38,032 nucleotides of DNA from Lachnospiraceae bacterium (GTDB lineage: Bacteria > Bacillota_A > Clostridia > Lachnospirales > Lachnospiraceae): contig JAEEXJ010000018.1 in the NCBI GenBank assembly GCA_016291475.1, positions 1-38,032 on the forward strand, read 5' to 3'. The notes under the pieces are model-generated. The model saw nothing but the letters and a program-made list of their open reading frames with translations. It searched no databases and was not told the DNA's origin. The first letter of the stretch is position 1; each line of letters begins with the position of its first letter. Below, piece after piece: positions 24,566 to 33,585 of the stretch. The translations under genes and the position numbers were made by a program.

Positions 24566-25458
24566 TGAATGTAAATGAGATATCTTTTCCCAATATGGGA
24601 ATTGATCTTCACAATGTTCCCGAAGGATTTTCCGTATTCGGACTGGAGATAAAGCTCTACGCTATATGTGTTGTTCTCGGTATGTTTGCCGGCGGAACTC
24701 TTGCTGCGTATCTTGCCAAAAGAGGCGGATGGGACAAAGAGAAGATATGGGACTTCTTTTTCTACGGAGTGATATTCGGAGTTCTCGGAGCCAGGATCTA
24801 TTATGTGATCTTTGCCTGGGATTTCTATAAAGCAAATCCCATTCAGGTCTTTAACCTAAGGCAGGGAGGCCTTGCTATATACGGTGGCGTCATAGCTGCA
24901 TTCATAACCGTATTTATATATTGTAAGGTTACGAAGATAAATCCCTTCAGACTTCTGGATTATTCCGTACCCGGTCTTGCACTCGGTCAGGCATTCGGAA
25001 GATGGGGAAACTTCTTTAATAGAGAAGTGTTCGGAGAATATACCGATAACTTCTTTGCCATGAGACTTCCGGTTTCAAGAGTAAGACCTCAGGATATTTC
25101 GGAGAGCATCAGAGCTCATATGGCGGAAGGACAGAACTATATACAGGTTCATCCCACTTTCTTATATGAATGCTTATGGAATCTTGCGATAGTGGCTCTT
25201 ATGGTTAAATTCGAGCCTAAGAAGAAATTCGTCGGAGAAGTTGCTCTTTGGTATCTCGGAGGATACGGACTGGGAAGGTTCTGGATCGAGGGAATCCGCA
25301 CGGATACATTGTTTATTCCGGGTACAACTCTTGCGGTATCCCAGGTTTTGGCCATTATAATGTTCGTGGGAAGCCTTGCGGCGGATATCATCATCAGGAT
25401 TCTGATATCCAAGGGAAAATTAAAAAATATTATTTTTTGCCCCACTTCTTCCCACTAA
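24562..25458 (+). CDS. lgt: Prolipoprotein diacylglyceryl transferase
   Basis: This 298-residue polytopic membrane enzyme transfers diacylglycerol from phosphatidylglycerol to the cysteine of prelipoprotein lipoboxes. The Lgt features are present: GARIYYVIF, RQGGLAIYGG with the essential His replaced by Tyr as in many Firmicutes, and the signature GQAFGRWGNFFNREVFG near residue 150, followed by HPTFLYECLWN. About seven membrane helices are visible. Its ATG overlaps the ychF stop. A terminator follows at 25488. Confidence 0.96.
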   Translation: MMNVNEISFPNMGIDLHNVPEGFSVFGLEIKLYAICVVLGMFAGGTLAAYLAKRGGWDKEKIWDFFFYGVIFGVLGARIYYVIFAWDFYKANPIQVFNLRQGGLAIYGGVIAAFITVFIYCKVTKINPFRLLDYSVPGLALGQAFGRWGNFFNREVFGEYTDNFFAMRLPVSRVRPQDISESIRAHMAEGQNYIQVHPTFLYECLWNLAIVALMVKFEPKKKFVGEVALWYLGGYGLGRFWIEGIRTDTLFIPGTTLAVSQVLAIIMFVGSLAADIIIRILISKGKLKNIIFCPTSSH

Positions 25459-25487
25459 AAACAAAATATAGTTTCTTTGTCTAAATC

Positions 25488-25522
25488 GACTCCCAAAATG
25501 TAGATTTTGGGGGTCTTTTTTT
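25488..25522 (+). terminator. Rho-independent terminator after lgt
   Basis: GACTCCCAAAA (25488-25498) pairs with TTTTGGGGGTC (25505-25515), with one G-T wobble, and is followed by seven T residues. It separates ychF-lgt from the division cluster. Confidence 0.88.
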
Positions 25523-25567
25523 GTCATTTTTTACCCAAACATTTTATTAACAAATTTAATAATTTGC

Positions 25568-25596
25568 TTGCAAATCCTTCATAAATTCGGTATTAT
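25568..25596 (+). promoter_or_regulatory. Promoter of the mraZ division operon
   Basis: TTGCAA (25568-25573) and TATTAT (25591-25596) are 17 bases apart. The start of transcription would be near 25603, just before the MraZ boxes. Confidence 0.72.
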
Positions 25597-25606
25597 TAAC
25601 GTGTCG

Positions 25607-25642
25607 GTGGGAATAAGTGGGAAAACTACCCCAAAGAGTGGG
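25607..25642 (+). promoter_or_regulatory. MraZ boxes (GTGGG repeats)
   Basis: GTGGG occurs at 25607-25611, 25617-25621 and 25638-25642, that is at a 10-base period with one degenerate position near 25628. This matches the TGGGN-N5 direct repeats that MraZ binds to repress its own operon in other bacteria. Confidence 0.8.
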
Positions 25643-25721
25643 AAAAACATCAAACCACAATTCCACAGACACAATCCCACAAAACCCAGTAAAATCAGGC
25701 GTTTCAAGAAGGTAACGAGTG

Positions 25722-26162
25722 ATGACCGGTCTCATCGGCGAATACAATCGAACAATTGACGCCAAAGGCCGCATGTCAGTTCCCTCAAAATTCAGTACGG
25801 TTTTGGGCGAATCGTTCGTTATTTCAAAAGGTTTTGACGGATGTCTCGTTATTTATTCGGACGAGGAATGGAATCTTTTCTCCGAAAAACTCAATTCTCT
25901 TCCTTCATTTGATCCTCAGGCTCGTCAGATAAAGAGATTCTTCGGATCGGGTGCAACAAGAGTCGATATCGATTCACACGGAAGAGTTCTGGTGCCTGCA
26001 TCACTTATGGAATATGCGGGACTGAAGAAGGACGTAACGATAGTAGGAACCGCAGACGGAAGAGCAGAGGTTTGGGATACGGATAAGTGGAATGCAGAGG
26101 CAGGAAATGTAAGCCCCGAAGATGCAGCCAAGAACCTTTTCGAAAGAGGAATAGTTATCTGA
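25722..26162 (+). CDS. mraZ: Transcriptional regulator MraZ
   Basis: This 146-residue protein has the two SpoVT/AbrB-like MraZ repeats: GEYNRTIDAKGRMSVPSKF at the N-terminus and TRVDIDSHGRVLVPASLMEY in the middle, each with the DxKGR or DSHGR core. MraZ forms a ring oligomer and represses the mra/dcw operon. The ATG at 25722 is chosen, nine bases from AAGAAGG; a GTG at 25719 is an alternative. The GTGGG repeats about 100 bases upstream are its expected operator. Confidence 0.95.
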   Translation: MTGLIGEYNRTIDAKGRMSVPSKFSTVLGESFVISKGFDGCLVIYSDEEWNLFSEKLNSLPSFDPQARQIKRFFGSGATRVDIDSHGRVLVPASLMEYAGLKKDVTIVGTADGRAEVWDTDKWNAEAGNVSPEDAAKNLFERGIVI

Positions 26163-26165
26163 CAG

Positions 26166-27098
26166 ATGGAATTCAAACACATCTCAGTACTCTTAAATGA
26201 AACAGTCGATTGCATGATGGTCCGCCCTGACGGTGTATACCTCGACGGCACACTCGGCGGAGCGGGCCACTCCTCCTGTATCGCTTCGAAACTCACGACC
26301 GGACATCTCTACGGAGTTGATCAGGACAGCGATGCGATAGAAGCGGCAACCGCAAGGCTTAAGCCCTATGAAAAGAATGTAACGGTGATCAGAGACAATT
26401 ACCGGAATGCCGTAAGGATTCTCAGAGAAATGGGAGTGAGCGGCGCAGACGGAATACTACTTGATCTTGGAGTAAGTTCCTGGCAGTTCGATCAGGGTGA
26501 CAGAGGTTTTTCCTACAACTATGACGCACCTCTTGATATGAGGATGGATACGAGAAAAGACTTATCCGCTGCGGTGATAGTTAACGAATATCCGGAAGAA
26601 GAGATCAGAAGGATATTAAGAGATTACGGTGAAGAAAAATTTGCTTCGAATATTGCTTCAAATATCTGCAAAGCAAGAAGCAAAAAGAAGATAGAAACCA
26701 CATTTGAACTTAACGACATCATAAAGGATTCGATACCCGCCAAATTCAGAGCGGGAGGACATCCTTCAAGACAGACATATCAGGCACTCCGCATTGCCTG
26801 CAATGAAGAACTAGATGTACTTGAGAACTCACTCGATGAGATGGCGGATTTCTTAAATCCCGGCGGAAGACTTTGCATCATAACCTTCCATTCACTGGAA
26901 GACAGGATAGTAAAGAACGCGTTCAAGAGATTTGAAAATCCCTGCACATGTCCGCCCGGATTTCCTCAGTGCGTATGCGGAAAAGTTTCAAAAGGAAAAG
27001 TTATTACCAAGAAGCCCATAGCTCCCACGGATGTAGAAATAGAAATGAATCCGAGATCCAGAAGTGCGAAGCTGAGGGTATTCGAAAAAACAAAATGA
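26166..27098 (+). CDS. rsmH: 16S rRNA (cytosine(1402)-N(4))-methyltransferase
   Basis: This 310-residue enzyme (formerly MraW) methylates N4 of C1402 in 16S rRNA using SAM. Motifs seen: HISVLLNETVD at the start, DGTLGGAGHS (SAM motif I), VDQDSDAI, LLDLGVSSWQFDQGDRGFSY, PLDMRMD, and the C-terminal ITFHSLEDRIVK and CTCPPGFPQCVCG. It starts four bases after mraZ, the standard order in division clusters. Confidence 0.97.
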   Translation: MEFKHISVLLNETVDCMMVRPDGVYLDGTLGGAGHSSCIASKLTTGHLYGVDQDSDAIEAATARLKPYEKNVTVIRDNYRNAVRILREMGVSGADGILLDLGVSSWQFDQGDRGFSYNYDAPLDMRMDTRKDLSAAVIVNEYPEEEIRRILRDYGEEKFASNIASNICKARSKKKIETTFELNDIIKDSIPAKFRAGGHPSRQTYQALRIACNEELDVLENSLDEMADFLNPGGRLCIITFHSLEDRIVKNAFKRFENPCTCPPGFPQCVCGKVSKGKVITKKPIAPTDVEIEMNPRSRSAKLRVFEKTK

Positions 27099-27148
27099 AA
27101 AGCTCTTTGAAGAAAGGATTCTTCAGTTAAAAAGAGGGGGATTAGGAA

Positions 27149-27589
27149 ATGGCAATTCGTTCAAATTATTCAGATTTTATACAGGGCACGGCAGTCAGAA
27201 AAGAAGCTCCCGCAAGACCTTATGTTCGTCCCATAGAGCATCAGGCTCCTAAGAGAAAGGTCGCAAGAAGGCGTTTTTCCCTTCCTGTTGTTGCATCTTT
27301 TATGTTTGCCGTTCTTTCTTTTGCCGTTTGTGCATATATGATGGTATCATATGTAAGGCTCCGCAGTGAGCTCACCGAAATGAGCCGTTCCGTCACAAGC
27401 AAGAGATCGGAGCTCAGCTCCATGATCTCTCACAATGATGCAGAGTATAACCGCATCATGGCTTCCGTAGATCTTGCTTCCATCGAAGCGGTCGCAAGAG
27501 GAGAGCTCGGGATGACTTATGCTGACGAAGGACAGATCTGTTTTTACTCAGGTGAAACCGGTGATTACATGAGAAGATACGGAAATTGA
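27149..27589 (+). CDS. ftsL: FtsL-like septum protein
   Basis: This 146-residue bitopic protein has a basic cytoplasmic N-terminus (about 45 residues with KRKVARRR), one membrane helix (about 45-67) and an extracellular coiled coil (about 70-105, with RSELTEM and KRSELSSM heptads), followed by the ARGELGMTYADEGQICFY segment typical of FtsL/DivIC proteins. It is assigned from position between rsmH and the division PBP as well as structure; FtsL sequences are poorly conserved. FtsL works with FtsQ/DivIB and DivIC to activate FtsW and the PBP. Confidence 0.82.
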   Translation: MAIRSNYSDFIQGTAVRKEAPARPYVRPIEHQAPKRKVARRRFSLPVVASFMFAVLSFAVCAYMMVSYVRLRSELTEMSRSVTSKRSELSSMISHNDAEYNRIMASVDLASIEAVARGELGMTYADEGQICFYSGETGDYMRRYGN

Positions 27590-27593
27590 TCAA

Positions 27594-29912
27594 ATGGCAC
27601 CTCGGAAAAAGAATACAAAAAACAATTCAAAAAAGAATAATCGGGGCACGTTCTCGGCAAGGCAGATCAGGTTTAACAAGCTGACTGTCTTGTTTTCGAT
27701 TTTATTGGTGATGCTGGTTGCTCTTACCATCAGACTGATCAAGATCGTAAGAGACAACGGCGAAGAGTATCAGAGAATAGTTTTATCCAATCAAAGATAT
27801 GATTCTGTTATCATCCCCTTCAGAAGAGGGGATATTGTTGACTCAAAGGGTACCATTCTCGCAACAAGCGAAAAGGTCTACAATCTTATCATCGATGCAT
27901 CCGTCATGACCACATATGAGGATGACAGATATCTCGAGCCTACTCTTACCGCACTCGGTGCATGCTTCCCTCAGATCGATATTAACGAACTTCGTACGTT
28001 TGTATTGAATAATCAGACCAGCCAGTACAGGATCCTTGCAAAGCGTCTTTCCTACGGAGAGATAAGCGAGTTTCTTAATATGCAGGCCAATAATACTTAT
28101 ATCCGCGGAGTTACTTTCGAAGAAGAGTATAAGAGAGTTTATCCCATGGGTACTCTTTGCTCCACCATTCTCGGATATACCACAGGTAATACAAATTCAG
28201 GCGGAATGTACGGCCTTGAGGAGTATTATGAATCGGTTCTTACCGGAACGGACGGAAGAGAGTACGGATATCAGAATGAGGATGCTACTCTCGAGCGTAC
28301 CATCAAACCTGCTGTTGACGGATATACCATACACACTACGATTGATTCCACCATCCAGAGAATCGTCGAAGATAAATTAAATGAGTTCAACGAGACCTAT
28401 AAGAATAATTACCGTCCCGGTAACGGCGCTGAAAATCTCGGATGTATCATCATGAACATCAACACCGGCGAGATCCTTGCAATGGCGGATTTCCCCGGAT
28501 ATAATCCCGGCGATTACATGAACACCGATCCTCTTATCGGATGCAACTATTATGAGGCGGTAACAAATGCAGGCGGATATATCGAGTACAGAAAATCCAC
28601 CGATATCATCACTCAGGAAATGCTTGATCAGATGTCGCCGGATCAGGTAAACGTTAATCTGTATAACCTTTGGAAAAACCAGTGCATCAGTTATACTTAT
28701 GAGCCCGGTTCGACAGCAAAGCCCTTTACCGTAGCCGCTGCGCTTGATTGCGGAGCGATAACCGGAAATGAAGTTTATACCTGTAACGGCGGACTTCAGG
28801 TTTCAAACTATTTTATTAAATGTCATACATATGATTCCGGCGGAGACGGAGTTGTTACGGTTCAGGATTCCATTGCATGGAGCTGTAACGTAGCACTCAT
28901 GAAGATCGCACAGGCTCTCGGAAACGAGAATATGTGCAAGTATCAGAGGATCTTCAATCTCGGACTTAAGACAAACATCGATCTTGCGGGTGAAGCAAGA
29001 ACGGATACACTTGTATATACTCCTCAGACGATGGGTGCCGTTGACCTAGCGACCAACTCTTTCGGTCAGAACTTTAACGCAACCATGATCCAGATGATCT
29101 GCGGATACAGTTCACTTATAAACGGCGGATATTATTACGAGCCTCATATCGTAAGTAAGATCACAGACTCCACCGGTGCGGTCATCGAAAACATAGAGCC
29201 CAGGATCCTTAAGCAGACTGTCTCTGAGTCTGTTTCCGACAGGATCAGACAGTACTGCAGAGCAACGGTTATGGAAGAGGGAGGATCAAGACGAAGCGGA
29301 CGTAATGCCAGACCTTACGGATACGCTATCGGAGGAAAGACCGGAACCGCACAGACCATTCCCCGTGAGACCGGACAGATCGTTATTTCCTTCATGGGAT
29401 TTGCCCCTGCTGACGATCCGCAGATCGCGATTTATGTTGTCATCGACAGACCTAACTTTGCCAAGCAGGATAACGTAAAGTACGCATGTCTTCTTTGCAG
29501 GGACATCCTGCAGGAAGTGCTTCCTTACATGGGAATATATATGACCGAGCCTCTTTCCGATGAGGAGATAAAATATCTCGAGGAAAGACAGCTTGAAAAT
29601 ACTTTGAGATATACTCAGAGTAATGAGGAACAGACCACCGAACCCGGTGAAGAGGATCCTTACGAAGAGATCGAAATGCAGGAAGTAACGGATTCTACCG
29701 GTGAAACCGCAAACGTTTATCCCAGGTGGATGAGCTTCCCCATTGATCCTGCAACGGGATACCGTGTCGGACCCGACGGAAAATATTACGATGCCGATAC
29801 GGGCGAACTTGCTACGGCAACCCAGGAAATACTTGATGATTCGGTGCCCGTCAACGGCAACCTCGAATCTGAGAATGCGCAGACTACACAAACCACACCT
29901 ACCGGAAACTGA
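27594..29912 (+). CDS. Class B penicillin-binding protein (FtsI/SpoVD family transpeptidase)
   Basis: This 772-residue septal transpeptidase crosslinks peptidoglycan strands. After a basic N-terminus and one membrane anchor (about 30-50), it has a PBP dimerisation domain beginning near RRGDIVDSKGTILATS. The transpeptidase domain carries S373 in GSTAKPF, the SCN motif at 430-432 and K582-T-G. The C-terminal part (about 640-772) is an acidic, low-complexity extension rich in Glu, Thr and Gln rather than PASTA domains, longer than in E. coli FtsI. It is followed by ftsW, its usual SEDS partner. Whether it serves vegetative division or sporulation (SpoVD) cannot be told here. Confidence 0.9.
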   Translation: MAPRKKNTKNNSKKNNRGTFSARQIRFNKLTVLFSILLVMLVALTIRLIKIVRDNGEEYQRIVLSNQRYDSVIIPFRRGDIVDSKGTILATSEKVYNLIIDASVMTTYEDDRYLEPTLTALGACFPQIDINELRTFVLNNQTSQYRILAKRLSYGEISEFLNMQANNTYIRGVTFEEEYKRVYPMGTLCSTILGYTTGNTNSGGMYGLEEYYESVLTGTDGREYGYQNEDATLERTIKPAVDGYTIHTTIDSTIQRIVEDKLNEFNETYKNNYRPGNGAENLGCIIMNINTGEILAMADFPGYNPGDYMNTDPLIGCNYYEAVTNAGGYIEYRKSTDIITQEMLDQMSPDQVNVNLYNLWKNQCISYTYEPGSTAKPFTVAAALDCGAITGNEVYTCNGGLQVSNYFIKCHTYDSGGDGVVTVQDSIAWSCNVALMKIAQALGNENMCKYQRIFNLGLKTNIDLAGEARTDTLVYTPQTMGAVDLATNSFGQNFNATMIQMICGYSSLINGGYYYEPHIVSKITDSTGAVIENIEPRILKQTVSESVSDRIRQYCRATVMEEGGSRRSGRNARPYGYAIGGKTGTAQTIPRETGQIVISFMGFAPADDPQIAIYVVIDRPNFAKQDNVKYACLLCRDILQEVLPYMGIYMTEPLSDEEIKYLEERQLENTLRYTQSNEEQTTEPGEEDPYEEIEMQEVTDSTGETANVYPRWMSFPIDPATGYRVGPDGKYYDADTGELATATQEILDDSVPVNGNLESENAQTTQTTPTGN

Positions 29913-29920
29913 TTACACCA

Positions 29921-31147
29921 ATGGCTGACAGAAAGCAGACAAAACATAATAACGTCATCAATATGAAAGTCCCGGATCTGAGGGAAACAACCTCGGAACT
30001 GGGTGGTTATATTGAGAGTAACATCGATTTAAACCTGCTTTTTATCGTTCTGTTTTTGGCGGGATTCGGACTTTTGATGGTTTATTCCGCATCGTCTTAT
30101 GTTGCACTTCGCGATTTCGGAAGTTCTTCTTACTTTTTCAGAAAACAGATCATTGCGGATGGCCTCGGATTGTTCTGCATGATCGTTACTTTGTTTGTGC
30201 CTCTTAAGAAGATCGAGAGATTTAAATACTTTTTCCTCGCAATCGCTCTTGGGGTTATTTTCTTGGTTATTCCTTTCGGAATCGAATCACATGGTGCGAG
30301 AAGATGGATACAGATTCCTTTTGTGGGACAGAGACTTCAGCCTGCGGAGATAACCAAACTGTTCATGATCCTGTTCCTTGCGGCGATGATCAATTCCATG
30401 GGAAACAAACTCATTTCATCCTGGAAGGGATTCCTGTTCTGCATGGGAATCGCATGCTTTGCATCGCTTCTTCTTTACACGCTTACCGATAACCTGAGTT
30501 CTGCGCTCATTGTATTTGCGATTGCGTTCGTAATGTGTTTTGTCGCTGCTGCGGATTATAAGAAATATATACTTCTGACTCTTCTGGGATTGGGAGCCGC
30601 AGGCGCGCTTGTTGCATATGTTGCATCGACCGAGGGTGCATCGGACGGATCCTTCAGACTTACCAGAATTTCCTCATGGCTTCGTCCTGAAAATTCCACA
30701 GAAACTTCCGCACACCAGATGCTTCAGGGATTATATGCCATCGGTAACGGCGGAGTCTTTGGACGCGGACTCGGTCAGAGTGTTCAGAAAATATCCGTAC
30801 TTCCCGAACCTCATAACGATATGATCTTTGCAGTTATATGTGAGGAACTTGGAATCGTAGGTGCCATCGCACTTATGATCATGTTCGCCCTCATGATTTA
30901 TCGTATGTATTACATTGCCAGAAATACCAAAGACAGATTTGAATTCATGATAGTAAGCGGAGTTATGGCACACTTTGCGATCCAGATCGTTCTTAATATC
31001 GCGGTCGTTACAGGATCCATTCCCAATACCGGTGTGTCACTTCCCTTTATCTCATACGGCGGTTCATCGGCTCTTTTTCTCCTTATCGAAGTAGGACTTG
31101 TTCTTAACATCGACAGGACAACCAGAGCAGAAAGAAGGAGAGGATGA
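29921..31147 (+). CDS. ftsW: Cell division protein FtsW (SEDS glycosyltransferase)
   Basis: This 408-residue polytopic protein of the SEDS family polymerises lipid II for septal peptidoglycan together with its class B PBP. Family markers are FGLLMVYSASS in the first helix region, GARRWIQIPFVGQRLQPAEITKL (visible as GARRWI and QPAEITKL), the FAVICEELGIVG loop and SIPNTGVSLPFISYGGS near the end. It has about ten helices and a short charged tail. Its end overlaps the next start by four bases. Confidence 0.94.
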   Translation: MADRKQTKHNNVINMKVPDLRETTSELGGYIESNIDLNLLFIVLFLAGFGLLMVYSASSYVALRDFGSSSYFFRKQIIADGLGLFCMIVTLFVPLKKIERFKYFFLAIALGVIFLVIPFGIESHGARRWIQIPFVGQRLQPAEITKLFMILFLAAMINSMGNKLISSWKGFLFCMGIACFASLLLYTLTDNLSSALIVFAIAFVMCFVAAADYKKYILLTLLGLGAAGALVAYVASTEGASDGSFRLTRISSWLRPENSTETSAHQMLQGLYAIGNGGVFGRGLGQSVQKISVLPEPHNDMIFAVICEELGIVGAIALMIMFALMIYRMYYIARNTKDRFEFMIVSGVMAHFAIQIVLNIAVVTGSIPNTGVSLPFISYGGSSALFLLIEVGLVLNIDRTTRAERRRG

Positions 31148-31896
31148 GCGCCTCAAGAGGCAGAGGTATTCGCAGGATAATGATCCCTCTGCTTATATTC
31201 CTGATAGTATTTGCCTGCGTTATGGGAGTTGAATATTTTATCGAGATTTACAGAGTTGATCCTGCCAAGATTTATGTGGACGGAAATACTCATTATACGA
31301 ATCAGCAGATAATCGACATTGTAATGAACGGTCCCTTGGGTGATAACTCCCTTGTTTTATCACTGAAATATAAAAATAAAAAGATAACCGACGTGCCTTT
31401 TGTCGATGCAATAACCGTAGAGGTTGTATCATCCGATTCCATCAGGATAAGAGTTTTCGAAAAAGCACTTGCAGGATATGTTAAGTATCTGGACAGATAC
31501 ATCTATTTTGACAAGGACGGAACAGTGGTCGAAAGTTCTGATGTTCTTACTGAGGGAATTCCCCAGGTAACCGGTATTGTTTTCTCGGGAATTCAGGTTG
31601 GAAAACCGCTTTCATCGGATGATACCGATATTTTTGCGAGAACGCTGGACCTTACAAAGCTTCTTGCTAAATACGAACTGACCGCAGACAGGATTCATTT
31701 TCACGAAAACGGCGAAGTTACCATATATTTCGGCAATGCAAGAGTTGATCTCGGAACGGATGAAGAGGGCATAGAAGATAAGGTTATGCTCCTGGGAACC
31801 TTCCTTGAACGTGTAGGATCGTTAAGCGGCGTTCTGGATATGGAAGAATACAGTGAAGAGGGGATTTACGTTTTCACCCCCGATGACACCAAATGA
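31144..31896 (+). CDS. ftsQ: Cell division protein FtsQ/DivIB
   Basis: This 250-residue bitopic protein has a short basic cytoplasmic tail, one membrane helix (about 11-31), a POTRA domain (about 38-105, starting at KIYVDGNTHYTNQQI) and a beta-rich FtsQ domain with YIYFDKDGTVVESS and DRIHFHENGEVTIYFG. It bridges FtsL/DivIC and the septal synthase. The start overlaps ftsW (ATGA). It closes the mraZ-led run before the ftsZ leader. Confidence 0.88.
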   Translation: MSASRGRGIRRIMIPLLIFLIVFACVMGVEYFIEIYRVDPAKIYVDGNTHYTNQQIIDIVMNGPLGDNSLVLSLKYKNKKITDVPFVDAITVEVVSSDSIRIRVFEKALAGYVKYLDRYIYFDKDGTVVESSDVLTEGIPQVTGIVFSGIQVGKPLSSDDTDIFARTLDLTKLLAKYELTADRIHFHENGEVTIYFGNARVDLGTDEEGIEDKVMLLGTFLERVGSLSGVLDMEEYSEEGIYVFTPDDTK

Positions 31897-31920
31897 TAAC
31901 ACCAGATATTTCATAAATAG

Positions 31921-31952
31921 TTGAAATAATTGTGTTTATAAATTATTATAAT
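31921..31952 (+). promoter_or_regulatory. Putative ftsZ promoter
   Basis: A perfect TATAAT (31947-31952) in an AT-rich stretch has TTGAAA (31921-31926) 20 bases upstream, a spacing longer than optimal. The 92-base gap between ftsQ and ftsZ is the largest in the division cluster, which supports a separate promoter. Confidence 0.5.
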
Positions 31953-31988
31953 ACAGTATGTTGTGTTTTTAAGTAGGAGGACAAAACC

Positions 31989-33230
31989 TTGTATGAGATA
32001 AAAGAGTCCACAAAACCTAACGGAAAAGCAAGAATAATCGTAGTTGGAGTCGGTGGTGCCGGCAACAACGTTGTAGACAGAATGATAGAAGACAATGTTA
32101 CGGGCGTTGAGTTCGTAGCTATGAATACCGATCTCCAGGATCTGGAGCTTTCTCTTGCACCCGATAAAGTACCTCTTGGTGAAAAAGAAACTCAGGGTCT
32201 CGGCGCAGGTGCCGATCCCGAAGTTGGTGAAAGGGCAGCTCAGGAGAGCGTAGACGAGATCAGAGAACACATCAAGGATGCTAACATGCTGTTCATCGTA
32301 TGCGGCATGGGCGGCGGTACCGGTACGGGTGCTGCTCCTGTTATCGCACACGAAGCAAGAGACATGGGAATCCTTACCGTAGGTGTTATGACCACTCCTT
32401 TCTCAATCGAGAGAGCAGTCAGAAGAGAGAATGCGGAACTCGGTATTGCCAAGATCCGTGACGATCTCGATACAATTCTTGTTATTCCCAACGATAAATT
32501 GTTTAATCTGGCCAGCAAATCAACCCCCATCAAGGCAATGTTCAAACTTGCGGATGAGGTTGTTAAGCAGGCTGTTCGCGGTATCACCGATATCATCAAT
32601 GAAGACGGCGACTTAAACCTTGACTTTGCGGATATTAAGAAGGCCATGAAGGATAAGGGAACCGCTCTTATCGGAATCGGTGAGGCAGAAGGAGAAGGCA
32701 GAGCTTCCGCTGCGGTTAAGGCTGCCGTTGAAAGCAAACTTCTCGATTCCAAGATCAATTCCGCAAGTGCCGTTATCGCAAACGTTGTCGGTAACGTTAC
32801 TGCCGGTGATATTCAGGAAGTTGATGAGTATCTTCAGGAACTCCTCGGAGACAGAGTCGAGTTCTTCCTTGGTATGCGCAGTGATGAGAGCCTCGGAGAA
32901 AAGCTCTCCGTTACAATTATTGCTACCGGTATCGATGACAATACTTCAATCCACGGAGGATTTGTTCCCCGCAGCGTTCCTTCATCTGCAAGCAAGTTCG
33001 GAACCAGTCATATTCCTCCCGTTGATGCTGTTGCATACAATCCTGCTCCCGCAGCTCCTCAGCCTGCCGTTAAGAACAGTTTCACCGAGAGAACCGTTTC
33101 TCCCATCAGAACAGTTAATCCTACGGCTCCCGCAGCTGCAACTACGGGCGAGATTCCCGGTCTTAAGAGCAGAGTAAAGGATGTTCACATGGAGGTTCCT
33201 TCATTCCTCAGAAAAAAGAATGACGAATGA
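31989..33230 (+). CDS. ftsZ: Cell division GTPase FtsZ
   Basis: This 413-residue tubulin homologue forms the Z ring. GTP-binding features are VGVGGAGNNVVDRM (19-32), the tubulin signature GGGTGTGAAP (108-117) and the T7-loop region with NLDFADIKK. After a variable linker rich in Pro and Ala (about 325-390), the C-terminal peptide VPSFLRKKN, which docks membrane anchors, is intact. The start is a TTG with AGGAGG eight bases upstream; the nearby ATG at 31993 is out of frame. FtsZ with a TTG start is unusual but fits this genome's habit. Confidence 0.97.
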   Translation: MYEIKESTKPNGKARIIVVGVGGAGNNVVDRMIEDNVTGVEFVAMNTDLQDLELSLAPDKVPLGEKETQGLGAGADPEVGERAAQESVDEIREHIKDANMLFIVCGMGGGTGTGAAPVIAHEARDMGILTVGVMTTPFSIERAVRRENAELGIAKIRDDLDTILVIPNDKLFNLASKSTPIKAMFKLADEVVKQAVRGITDIINEDGDLNLDFADIKKAMKDKGTALIGIGEAEGEGRASAAVKAAVESKLLDSKINSASAVIANVVGNVTAGDIQEVDEYLQELLGDRVEFFLGMRSDESLGEKLSVTIIATGIDDNTSIHGGFVPRSVPSSASKFGTSHIPPVDAVAYNPAPAAPQPAVKNSFTERTVSPIRTVNPTAPAAATTGEIPGLKSRVKDVHMEVPSFLRKKNDE

Positions 33231-33565
33231 TGATCGTACGTGAAGATATTCTGCCCATGGGATTTCTTAAAAAATCCGATTATTCGGGTTCCTGTGGGGG
33301 ACTAAGGTACAGACTCAATAAGATTTCCAAAAAATCTGTTTCGGATTCGGGAGAGGAGATCAAACAGGATGCGCTCCTGTGCGAGATCTGGCCCGGACCG
33401 TTCAACTATCATACAACTCCCGACGAGCTGAAAGAATCGGCTGAGTTTTCTTTTGACGAAGACGGAGTAACAGATGCCATATCTTGGATGAACGATAAAC
33501 TTGCGGAAGATCCCGTTAAATGGGAGAATGCAGCCACAGATTGGAAGCGCTATTCCGCGGAATAA
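33227..33565 (+). CDS. Conserved hypothetical protein downstream of ftsZ
   Basis: This 112-residue soluble protein has no signal peptide or membrane helix. It starts within the ftsZ stop (ATGATGA overlap), so it is translated in coupling with FtsZ. Recognisable stretches are SGSCGGLRYRLNKI, EIWPGPFNYHTTPDE and AISWMNDKLAEDP. The pattern of short acidic residues with conserved Trp and Pro suggests a folded domain, but I cannot assign a family. A division-related role is suggested only by the coupling to ftsZ. Confidence 0.75.
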   Translation: MMIVREDILPMGFLKKSDYSGSCGGLRYRLNKISKKSVSDSGEEIKQDALLCEIWPGPFNYHTTPDELKESAEFSFDEDGVTDAISWMNDKLAEDPVKWENAATDWKRYSAE

Positions 33566-33585
33566 CCGTTTTATAGGAGAAGGGT

